Part shown: positions 1-5,521 of the stretch, piece after piece
Position numbering within the stretch: the first letter of the stretch is position 1
Layout of the letters: each line of letters begins with the position of its first letter
IMG/VR virus record: IMGVR_UViG_3300044966_000686
Location: 1-40,942 of that record
Source of the DNA: a virus
Reading direction: 5' to 3' (one strand)
DNA: 40,942 nt
Program-made: the position numbers and the translations under genes
Notes under the pieces: generated by a model
Seen by the model: the letters and a program-made list of their open reading frames with translations, nothing else
Told to the model about the DNA's origin: nothing
The model's database searches: none

Positions 1-155
1 CACCAGCCACCAGCCACCAGCCACCAGCCACCAGCCACCAGCCACCAGCCACCAGCCACCAGCCACCAGCCACCAGCCACCAGCCACCAGCCACCAGCCA
101 CCAGCCACCAGCCACCAGCCACCAGCCACCAGCCACCAGCCACCAGCCACCAGCC
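1..155. repeat. 7-bp tandem repeat array, left part
   Basis: About 22 uninterrupted copies of the 7-bp unit CCACCAG fill the left end and stop directly before the ATG of the lipoprotein gene. The same unit fills the right end of the window, so the molecule was probably circular or permuted and the assembly broke inside the array. The complementary strand reads CTGGTGG repeatedly, giving closely spaced GG pairs that could form weak two-tier quadruplexes. Direct joining of the two ends adds one extra C, so the true copy number is unknown. It is not a CRISPR: the unit is far too short and there are no spacers. Confidence 0.95.
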
Positions 156-156
156 C

Positions 157-558
157 ATGAAACCATTTCTCGCCCTGCTCGCCCTCCTCCTCGCCGGATG
201 CGCCAGCCCGCAGCCCCGCGAGACCTACGCCCCGCGAGCCCTGCCCGTGGCACAGCCCATGGAAATTCTCATCGAAACAAGCCCGCCCGGCGGAATTGTT
301 GATTGGAACGGCAACGTTCTCGGCGCTGCCCCCGTCACCCTAAAAATCCGGCCAGACCTCACCGCAAGCGGCCGCCCACGCTGGCCCGAGACCGGAGCCA
401 ACGCCCACATTTTCCGCGCCCGCTGGCGCAACGGCGACCGCGCCGCCGAGATGTTCATGGCCGACGAAATGCCCCCGCAAAGGATCGCAATTATTTCCCC
501 CGTCCAAGAAATTTACTGGGGCTACGAAAAGAAAAAACCGCTGGCGAAATTCCCATAG
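157..558 (+). CDS. Lipoprotein with PEGA-like segment
   Basis: A 133-residue protein with a short basic start, a hydrophobic stretch and a lipobox (LLLAGC, lipidated Cys15), so it should be exported and anchored to a membrane by lipid. Residues about 36-65 (ILIETSPPGG..VDWNG..LG..PVTLKI) resemble a PEGA domain, a surface-associated beta module. No catalytic motif is visible. The start codon abuts the 7-bp array and has no Shine-Dalgarno sequence. In a phage such a lipoprotein could alter the lysogen surface (superinfection exclusion) or take part in lysis; the position in the rightward, integrase-bearing arm favours a function in the lysogen. Function is not established. Confidence 0.75.
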   Translation: MKPFLALLALLLAGCASPQPRETYAPRALPVAQPMEILIETSPPGGIVDWNGNVLGAAPVTLKIRPDLTASGRPRWPETGANAHIFRARWRNGDRAAEMFMADEMPPQRIAIISPVQEIYWGYEKKKPLAKFP

Positions 559-657
559 CCACCCGCCAAGCCTGATTTTATCAGCCTCCGCCGCTGTCAA
601 GCGTTTTATAAAAATATATTTTCAAAAAAAATAAAAATAATTCTTGCGCTCCTTTTT

Positions 658-673
658 GAACCTCCGTAGGTTC
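658..673. promoter_or_regulatory. Small inverted repeat, possible operator
   Basis: GAACCT-CCGT-AGGTTC is a perfect 6-bp inverted repeat in the 200-bp gap between the lipoprotein and the next gene. It follows an AT-rich patch (about 600-650) that could hold a promoter, although no convincing -35/-10 pair is seen. Operator or short hairpin are both possible. Confidence 0.3.
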
Positions 674-703
674 ATCAACGCAGGCCACCAACGGCCCGCC
701 CGA

Positions 704-720
704 GTCGGTCGGCAACCGGC
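704..720 (+). promoter_or_regulatory. CGGNA-loop hairpin, copy 1
   Basis: A 6-bp stem (GTCGGT/ACCGGC, one G-T wobble) closes a CGGCA loop and is followed by AC. It is the first of two such hairpins in tandem before the gene at 760. The stem sequence differs from the other copies while pairing, loop pattern and trailing AC are kept, as expected of a structured RNA element. Confidence 0.45.
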
Positions 721-734
721 ACAATAAAAACCGA

Positions 735-751
735 GCCAGACGGTATCTGGC
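735..751 (+). promoter_or_regulatory. CGGNA-loop hairpin, copy 2
   Basis: A perfect 6-bp stem GCCAGA/TCTGGC closes a CGGTA loop, followed by AC and then, 8 nt after the stem, the ATG at 760. Its position in the leader just before the start codon suggests a translational control element. It is the same motif as at 704-720 and 3600-3616. Confidence 0.5.
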
Positions 752-759
752 ACAGAAAA

Positions 760-927
760 ATGAAAACAAAAAACATCCTCGCGGTAGCACTCGCAACCGC
801 CTCATGCAGCAGCCTCGCCATTGGCGTCGCCTTCACCCTCACCCACGGCCCCGCCGCATTCCTCACCGGCACCGCCGCATTTATCGGCTTGGCCATCACC
901 GCCGCCACCATCAACCCCACCATCTAA
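760..927 (+). CDS. Small membrane protein
   Basis: A 55-residue protein starting MKTKNILAVALATASCSS, with two hydrophobic segments (about 5-26 and 32-50) separated by THGPAA. It should be an inner-membrane protein with two helices. LATASC is only a weak lipobox, so lipidation is unlikely. The gene starts 8 nt after a CGGNA hairpin. Its stop codon lies within the strong ribosome binding site of the next gene, so the two are probably co-transcribed and translationally coupled. I do not recognise a family; a holin-like or superinfection-exclusion role is possible but unproven. Confidence 0.6.
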   Translation: MKTKNILAVALATASCSSLAIGVAFTLTHGPAAFLTGTAAFIGLAITAATINPTI

Positions 928-932
928 GGAGG
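926..932 (+). promoter_or_regulatory. Strong ribosome binding site
   Basis: AAGGAGG lies 8 nt before the ATG at 941. It is one of very few clear Shine-Dalgarno sequences in the window and decides the start of the downstream gene against an in-frame upstream ATG at 821. Confidence 0.8.
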
Positions 933-940
933 ACAAGATC

Positions 941-1537
941 ATGGGCGAATACGCAAAATACAACGGTCAAGAAATCAAAATTGGAACTTGCGAGGATATG
1001 TATTATCTCCGTTTCCAGCAACGTCACGAAGTCGAAACCCTTCCTAACAGCGTCGATCTCAGCGATTCCGCAGTGCTCAAAGAGCTCCGCTTTCGTTTCC
1101 CCTTCCCCGAGGAAGACAGCATCGAGCCAGGCGGTTTTGAATCCCATGAAAAAAGCGCCCGAGTCCCCGACGCCTTTCAACCTGGAGACATCGAGCACGG
1201 CAGCGTTCAATTCAGCGCCCGCAACGGCTACCTCGTAAGCCTGCCCTGTCCAGAATCCGAGGAAGGCAAATCCTTCCCCCATAAAATCCACAGAAACGGC
1301 CACGGCGGATCCGTCCACCTCGTCGCTCAAAAACTCGTAGGATCCGAACTCTGGGCCGTCTGCCGCTGCGGCGGCTGCGGTGCCATGTGGAGACTCCCCA
1401 AAGAAGACGGCATCGAATTAGCGCAAGCTTTCACCGATGCAGCCCAGGCCAACACCTGGGACCGTCCAGAGCATAGCACCTACCAGCTCACCATAGCCCG
1501 CCGAATCCTCGACGGCTACACCAAGCCCGCCATCTAA
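941..1537 (+). CDS. Hypothetical protein with CxCxxC motif
   Basis: A 198-residue soluble protein beginning MGEYAKYNGQEIKIGTCED. Residues about 140-150 contain CRCGGCGAMWR, a cysteine-rich patch that could bind zinc or iron. The start at 941 is fixed by the AAGGAGG site; the open frame extends further upstream but would overlap the small membrane gene. I recall similar hypothetical proteins (a GEYAKYNGQ..KIGTCE..YYLR start) on mobile elements, without a known function. It sits in the accessory arm, so a host-interaction or anti-defence role would be reasonable, but nothing in the sequence proves it. Confidence 0.8.
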   Translation: MGEYAKYNGQEIKIGTCEDMYYLRFQQRHEVETLPNSVDLSDSAVLKELRFRFPFPEEDSIEPGGFESHEKSARVPDAFQPGDIEHGSVQFSARNGYLVSLPCPESEEGKSFPHKIHRNGHGGSVHLVAQKLVGSELWAVCRCGGCGAMWRLPKEDGIELAQAFTDAAQANTWDRPEHSTYQLTIARRILDGYTKPAI

Positions 1538-1580
1538 CCCCAACCCGGCGAAGGTCCGAACCCCTCGCCAATCCAACACC

Positions 1581-1775
1581 ATGAGCACCACAGCACTGAA
1601 AACTCTGAGATTTAAGAACTGGACCGGTTTGACGTTGGCCCAACTCATCGAGGCCGGCCGCGTCACATGTCCCCAGGTCATTCTGGAATTTGTTAAAGCC
1701 GCCAACCCGCCAGCAAAAATCGCCGACCTCAAAACAAACAAAGATGCAGCCCGCGAAATCTCCGCAAACCTATGA
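1581..1775 (+). CDS. Small hypothetical protein
   Basis: A 64-residue protein (MSTTALKTLRFKNWTGLTLA...) of mixed helical character with no recognised motif. No Shine-Dalgarno sequence is seen before the ATG. Its stop overlaps the start of the next gene by ATGA, which supports it as a real, coupled member of the accessory operon that continues to 4038. Confidence 0.6.
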   Translation: MSTTALKTLRFKNWTGLTLAQLIEAGRVTCPQVILEFVKAANPPAKIADLKTNKDAAREISANL

Positions 1776-2113
1776 GCACACAACCCACACCCGGCCCTTG
1801 GCGCGTTTACTTTGAATCGGATGCATTTGACTCTGCGCAAAGCATCCTCCGAATAATTGACCCAAGGGGAGACGCCCACCCGCAAGGGCCCCTTGCAATC
1901 GCAAACATTAATGTTGTGGCCCACGCCCCACATTTAGAGGAACCACTTGCAAACGCCCGCTTGATTGCCTCCGCTCCCGATTTGCTGGAAGCGCTGGAAA
2001 CATGCGTGAGCGAATTAAACCAGCTCGCTTTCTTGGCTAACGACAAGCTTGCAAATGCAGCGATTGAAAAAGGCATCGAAGCTATTCGTAAAGCCAAGGG
2101 GGGCGCAAAATGA
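1772..2113 (+). CDS. Phage accessory protein, TPGPW / NARLIA..PDLLEAL type
   Basis: A 113-residue protein with an N-terminal TPGPWRV motif and the segment ANARLIASAPDLLEALE at about 61-77, a combination common in small proteins of many temperate phages in accessory regions. The family has no assigned biochemical role. The gene overlaps its neighbours at both ends by ATGA and has the same high-GC codon use as the genes around it. Confidence 0.75.
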   Translation: MSTQPTPGPWRVYFESDAFDSAQSILRIIDPRGDAHPQGPLAIANINVVAHAPHLEEPLANARLIASAPDLLEALETCVSELNQLAFLANDKLANAAIEKGIEAIRKAKGGAK

Positions 2114-2442
2114 GCACCGAACTATTCACCGCCGACGAAATGCCATTTAACCTTATTTCTGAAACCATCGCGGCACCCGTCAAAATCCTCTCCCCACGGG
2201 AAGAGGAAGCCTCCCGCGCCGCCACCGTGCGTGCGGGCGGTTACGAAAACACCCCGTCAATCATCAGCGCCGCCAAAGGCGTGCTGCAGCACAACTCCTA
2301 CTATGACTACTCCCGGCTGCAGGCCGCCCTAGCCGCCGCCGAGGACGAAGAGAGAGCCGACTACCAATCCAAGCTCTTTTGGCCCTTGCAGGCCCGCCAA
2401 ATAAACGTCACAAAAAACCAAATCAACCCAAACCAAAAATAG
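2110..2442 (+). CDS. Hypothetical protein
   Basis: A 110-residue, slightly acidic protein (MSTELFTADEMPFNLISET...). A central SIISAAKGVLQHNSYYDYSRLQAALAA.. region is probably helical, and the last 15 residues are lysine/asparagine-rich and likely disordered. No motif is recognised. ATGA overlap with the preceding gene supports the start. The tail may be unimportant to function because the reading frame drifts into AT-rich sequence before the stop. Confidence 0.6.
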   Translation: MSTELFTADEMPFNLISETIAAPVKILSPREEEASRAATVRAGGYENTPSIISAAKGVLQHNSYYDYSRLQAALAAAEDEERADYQSKLFWPLQARQINVTKNQINPNQK

Positions 2443-2453
2443 AAAATCAAAAA

Positions 2454-2969
2454 ATGAACACTGACTATTGCCCCGCCGAAGACATCATCGCCGCGCTCCG
2501 CGCTAACAACGTCGAGCCCCGCGCCACCCACACCGCATCCCCAGGCCGAGACTGGGGATTTGTCGCCGCCTATCTGGCGGACGATAACGAAACCTACGCC
2601 ATCGAATACGGCGACAACGGCGCCACCAACTACGAAATGACAACCGACATCGACGACCTCGCGAGCTGGCTTATCACCGACGATGCCGATACCGTCGCCC
2701 GTTGCAACGCTCGCGACGAGGAGCCAGACAACGTCGCCGACGACTACACCGGAGCGTGCTACATTATCAGCGCCCGAGATTTTAACGGCCCAACCCGCGT
2801 ATACAATTGGATCACAGACCAAGACGTAGACCAGGACGACTGCCAAGAAATTCACGAGTTTGAAACAAAAGCGGACGCGCAGGAGTGGATCGAAACCACC
2901 GAGAGCGAAACCTACCACCTCGCTCACAACGAATCCGGCCGACCCGATTATTTCATCGTTGCAATCTAA
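2454..2969 (+). CDS. Highly acidic hypothetical protein, possible DNA mimic
   Basis: A 171-residue protein with 39 Asp/Glu against about 9 Lys/Arg, spread along the chain. Such charge is typical of DNA-mimic anti-restriction proteins (for example ArdA or Ocr), but no specific family signature is seen. The start at 2454 follows an A-rich leader; an in-frame upstream ATG at 2379 would run through the end of the preceding gene and is less likely. Position in the accessory arm fits an anti-defence function. Other possibilities are an inhibitor of a host DNA-binding protein or simply a small regulator. Confidence 0.65.
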   Translation: MNTDYCPAEDIIAALRANNVEPRATHTASPGRDWGFVAAYLADDNETYAIEYGDNGATNYEMTTDIDDLASWLITDDADTVARCNARDEEPDNVADDYTGACYIISARDFNGPTRVYNWITDQDVDQDDCQEIHEFETKADAQEWIETTESETYHLAHNESGRPDYFIVAI

Positions 2970-2993
2970 AATCTGCCGGACCAACACACAAAA

Positions 2994-3371
2994 ATGAAAA
3001 CCGAAATAAAATTCCAAACCATAGGCGACCGAGCCGTTTTATCAAAAAACATCACAGCGGCACAAGCCGCCGAGATATTACAAGCCAACCCAACTATCAC
3101 CCAAGTAGACACGCCAACTTGTTATTATCCCCAACCTAATTATTTGGTGATAGATTGCGAGGGTTCGATCATGGGTTTTGGCAGCACGGAGATGCACGCC
3201 ATTGAAGACGCTGCAAAAACGCTTCAATTGGAAATTGCCAACATCGAGGAGCAACTCGAAAAATCAAAAAACGGTTACCAGGGAGACGATGAAACTCTGC
3301 TTCTTCGCACGCGGCAGGATTGGGAAGAAACTTCCGGCATGACCGTTGAAGAATACCTTGGCGCTGTATGA
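2994..3371 (+). CDS. Hypothetical protein
   Basis: A 125-residue protein (MKTEIKFQTIGDRAVLSKN...). The N-terminal half has alternating beta and helix character. The C-terminal half, from about residue 60, is strongly helical (AIEDAAKTLQLEIANIEEQLEKS) and may form a coiled coil. The start follows the preceding stop by 24 nt with no Shine-Dalgarno sequence. The stop overlaps the next start by ATGA. No function can be given. Confidence 0.65.
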   Translation: MKTEIKFQTIGDRAVLSKNITAAQAAEILQANPTITQVDTPTCYYPQPNYLVIDCEGSIMGFGSTEMHAIEDAAKTLQLEIANIEEQLEKSKNGYQGDDETLLLRTRQDWEETSGMTVEEYLGAV

Positions 3372-3586
3372 CCAACGAGCAACTCACCCGCGCCGCCTCC
3401 TCGATGGAGGCGGCGCTTGCCCGTCTCGACATCGAGCCCGGCCACACCACCGAGGCCGAACTTGCCCAGGAAGACGCCGAAATCCTGCCCGCCCTGGTGA
3501 ACGGCCGGCCGGTAATTACCCCCGCGCCTGCCTTCGGCATGTCGGATGGGCGCGAAATTCAAACCCAAACCAACCCCACCCCATAA
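3368..3586 (+). CDS. Small hypothetical protein
   Basis: A 72-residue protein (MTNEQLTRAASSMEAALARL...), with a helical first half and a proline-rich, probably disordered end. It is coupled to the upstream gene by ATGA overlap. It is followed by the third CGGNA hairpin. No family is recognised. Confidence 0.55.
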   Translation: MTNEQLTRAASSMEAALARLDIEPGHTTEAELAQEDAEILPALVNGRPVITPAPAFGMSDGREIQTQTNPTP

Positions 3587-3599
3587 AAACTCAACCCGC

Positions 3600-3616
3600 G
3601 CCGGACGGAATCCGGC
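3600..3616 (+). promoter_or_regulatory. CGGNA-loop hairpin, copy 3
   Basis: A perfect 6-bp stem GCCGGA/TCCGGC closes a CGGAA loop, is followed by AC, and stands 9 nt before the ATG at 3626. Placement and trailing bases match copy 2 before the gene at 760, while the stem sequence differs by compensating changes. Confidence 0.5.
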
Positions 3617-3625
3617 ACCCAACCC

Positions 3626-3799
3626 ATGGAAACCCTCAAACTCTACAACGCCCTCGCTCTCATTACCGACACCGCCAAACTCATATTGCGCGACATAGAA
3701 AACCCCTCCACCCTCGCAGCTAACCTGCACTACCTTGCCCAAGCCATAGCCAGCGCCGAGAAAATCCTTTTACAACATCCCATCCCGATAAACCAATGA
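3626..3799 (+). CDS. Small helical protein
   Basis: A 57-residue, almost wholly helical protein (METLKLYNALALITDTAKLI...). It is led by a CGGNA hairpin and coupled to the next gene by an ATGA overlap at its stop. There is no predicted membrane span and no recognised motif. The covarying hairpin in front and the coupling behind are the best evidence that it is translated. Confidence 0.55.
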   Translation: METLKLYNALALITDTAKLILRDIENPSTLAANLHYLAQAIASAEKILLQHPIPINQ

Positions 3800-4038
3800 C
3801 ACCCGACCTAAACGAGCCACACGGCAACAGCAACAACCGCCACAACGCCCGCGACCCCGAGTCCGCCGAAAACATGACCGCCAAAATCCAATTCTTCGCC
3901 TACCCCGAAGAAAAAAGCGCATGGATCCGCGCCGCCCACCCCCAACGCCTCAGCGCCTGGATCCGCCACCAACTCAACACCGCCACCGGCCGCCCCGAAC
4001 GCCCCGACCCCGAAGAATGGCGTCAAATCCGCAAGTAG
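3796..4038 (+). CDS. Putative ribbon-helix-helix-like protein next to attP
   Basis: An 80-residue protein. After a polar, asparagine-rich N-terminus, residues about 27-65 read TAKIQFFAYPEEKSAWIR...LSAWIRHQLN, a strand followed by two helices as in RHH/MobC-like DNA-binding proteins. A second start at Met27 (position 3874) would give just that domain. It lies directly before the attP region and integrase, so a role as a recombination accessory factor or regulator is an attractive guess. The start overlaps the upstream stop by ATGA. Confidence 0.55.
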   Translation: MTPDLNEPHGNSNNRHNARDPESAENMTAKIQFFAYPEEKSAWIRAAHPQRLSAWIRHQLNTATGRPERPDPEEWRQIRK

Positions 4039-4039
4039 C

Positions 4040-4063
4040 AAGTGGCATACAAAGTGGTGACCC
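4040..4063 (+). repeat. Integrase arm-type repeats, left pair
   Basis: Two direct copies of an AAGTGGYRWCC-like unit (AAGTGGCATAC and AAAGTGGTGACC) lie 40-60 bp left of the tRNA fragment. With the copies at 4161 and 4269 they flank the probable attP core, as arm-type integrase sites do in lambda-like systems. Confidence 0.5.
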
Positions 4064-4102
4064 TAAACACAACTTACTAATAATGAACGCACCATCCACA
4101 AA

Positions 4103-4144
4103 CTACGGATCAGAAGGTTTGTGGTTCGACTCCACATGGCTGCA
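4103..4144 (+). other. attP: attP core: 3' half of tRNA-Arg(ACG)
   Basis: These 42 nt match a tRNA from the anticodon loop to the discriminator base: anticodon loop CTACGGA (ACG), 3' anticodon stem TCAGA, variable AGGTT, T stem TGTGG/CCACA around loop TTCGACT, acceptor strand TGGCTGC and discriminator A, with no encoded CCA. The 5' half is missing: the bases to the left do not form the other half of the anticodon stem. A phage-borne 3' tRNA piece next to a tyrosine integrase is the usual attP core and restores the host tRNA after integration. The host attB should therefore be the tRNA-Arg(ACG) gene. Confidence 0.8.
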
Positions 4145-4160
4145 CTCCCCCTCTTCCCTT

Positions 4161-4172
4161 AAAGTGGCATCC
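4161..4172 (+). repeat. Integrase arm-type repeat, middle copy
   Basis: AAAGTGGCATCC lies 17 bp right of the tRNA fragment, in the same orientation as the other copies. Confidence 0.4.
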
Positions 4173-4268
4173 TTGCGCCTTTTTCCCTCTGTAGCACTCA
4201 GAAGATTGGTGTTTACTGGATTTTCGGGGGCTTGCAATGCTTGCGTGAATTGCTTTGTTTTTCAGGCC

Positions 4269-4304
4269 AAAGTGGTGTCCAAAGTGGTGTCCCGAGTGGT
4301 GACC
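4269..4304 (+). repeat. Integrase arm-type repeats, right triple
   Basis: Three back-to-back 12-bp units (AAAGTGGTGTCC twice, then a CGAGTGGTGACC variant) lie directly before the integrase gene. The 12-bp phase places them close to one helical turn apart. Besides attP binding they could mediate integrase autoregulation, because they lie 30-65 bp before its start codon. Confidence 0.55.
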
Positions 4305-4333
4305 TTTACAAACTCTGACGGAGAAAAAAAATT

Positions 4334-5458
4334 ATGAGAAAACATGGCGAGATTTCGGTCGATTGGATTGCGGCTAAAAATACCTGGTATTTCCGAGTCC
4401 AGGTAAATGGCGAGCGGGTGAGCAAGAGCACAGGGGTGCATGTGCATTCCGCCGCAGGGAAGGCGGCGGCGCTGGGGAAGGCCAAGGCTATTGCCCTGGC
4501 GCTGGCGACGGCGGATGAGCACAAGATTGCGGCGGTCGTCAAGCGGCCGGGCTACGCTAAGTGTGGGGAGGTGGCGGTGATTTACAAGGACCATGGGCCG
4601 CAGAAGTCGGTGACGAAGAGCTTGAGCCGGTTTGCGGATTTTGTGCGCGAGGTGACGGGGCGTCAGGATTGGGAGGAACAGAGCACACACTTGGTGTTGA
4701 CGGCCTCGGCGCTGCGGGGGTGGATCGAGGTGCAGAAAAAGACAAAGAAAAAGAAAAACGGAATAGAAGGTGCCATGCGCTCGGAGAGCGGGATCCACAC
4801 GGATGTTCAAACGATCAAGAGCATCGTGGCTCGGAAAAGATTTTATTTGTTCAAGGACCTCAAGCTGCCGGACCTGGAGGAGTTTTGGAGTGTCTCGGGC
4901 GTTGCCGCTCAAGACCAGGCTTATGATCCACTGGGCCGAGAGGTGATGCGTGCCATGGATCAGGCGGCGAGGATCCCGCTGCGCAAGGCCAACCCGCGCG
5001 TGTGGGCGATTTACTGGCTCATGCGCAAGGCCGGGCTTCGGAATAGCGAGGTGCAGAAGCTGGAATGGAAATGGATTGAGATTAAAGAGGACAAGTCGGT
5101 TGAGATTGCCATGCTGCGGCGGGAGAATTGGAAGTCGAAGAATGGAAAGTATGGCCGCGTGCCGTTTAATCCCCGGCTCATGCGTTTGATTCGTGCTGTG
5201 CTCGGCGATGAGGGGGACCATGTGATCCCCAGGACAAGCGAGACGGACGCCTACAACCTCACGCATTACGACATCAATGAATTTGTGCGGCGGTTTATTC
5301 CCGACGGCAGCAAGGGGGCTTACAACCTACGGAAAGAATTTGGATCTGCGATTGTCGAGCGCAATGGAATTGAAACAGCCGCCAAGCTCCTGCGGGATAG
5401 CATCGCCGTGGTGGAGGCCCACTACTTCGGCCTGCTGGACCGCCCGAAGCCGCTGTAA
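4334..5458 (+). CDS. int: Tyrosine-family integrase
   Basis: A 374-residue site-specific recombinase that should integrate the phage at the tRNA-Arg gene. An N-terminal arm-binding part (about 1-60) and a core-binding part (about 90-190) precede the catalytic domain (about 205-370). Catalytic features visible are Arg in GLRNSEVQKLEW, Arg in YNLRKEFGS and the nucleophile Tyr in AHYFGLL. The usual HxxR is YNLR here, and the second His/Trp of box II appears to be Asp, as in some divergent members. A GGAG sequence stands 10-11 nt before the start. It is the last gene of the rightward arm, next to attP and its repeats. Confidence 0.92.
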   Translation: MRKHGEISVDWIAAKNTWYFRVQVNGERVSKSTGVHVHSAAGKAAALGKAKAIALALATADEHKIAAVVKRPGYAKCGEVAVIYKDHGPQKSVTKSLSRFADFVREVTGRQDWEEQSTHLVLTASALRGWIEVQKKTKKKKNGIEGAMRSESGIHTDVQTIKSIVARKRFYLFKDLKLPDLEEFWSVSGVAAQDQAYDPLGREVMRAMDQAARIPLRKANPRVWAIYWLMRKAGLRNSEVQKLEWKWIEIKEDKSVEIAMLRRENWKSKNGKYGRVPFNPRLMRLIRAVLGDEGDHVIPRTSETDAYNLTHYDINEFVRRFIPDGSKGAYNLRKEFGSAIVERNGIETAAKLLRDSIAVVEAHYFGLLDRPKPL

Positions 5459-5486
5459 TTACCTGCGGGCTTGTTTGGATTCACTG

Positions 5487-5516
5487 GCGGGGGTGGCTTG
5501 AAAAGGCTGCCCCCGC
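5487..5516. terminator. Bidirectional terminator between int and the polyvalent gene
   Basis: An 11-bp stem (GCGGGGG plus four further pairs, two of them G-T) closes an 8-nt A-rich loop and is followed by CTTTGCTT on the + side. It sits in the 63-bp gap between two convergent genes and should stop both the rightward and the long leftward transcripts. Confidence 0.7.
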
Positions 5517-5521
5517 TTTGC

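Noticed and set aside
1-155. CRISPR array
   Set aside because: 7-bp uninterrupted units, no spacers and no cas genes.
821-940. Extended start of the 198-residue protein at 821
   Set aside because: It would overlap the small membrane gene, while AAGGAGG at 926-932 marks the ATG at 941.
4090-4144. A complete phage tRNA gene
   Set aside because: Only the 3' part is present; the 5' acceptor, D arm and half the anticodon stem are missing, as in an attachment site.
4262-5266. A 334-codon - strand frame opposite the integrase
   Set aside because: It is antisense to a clear integrase and passes through the arm-type repeats; no domain is recognisable.
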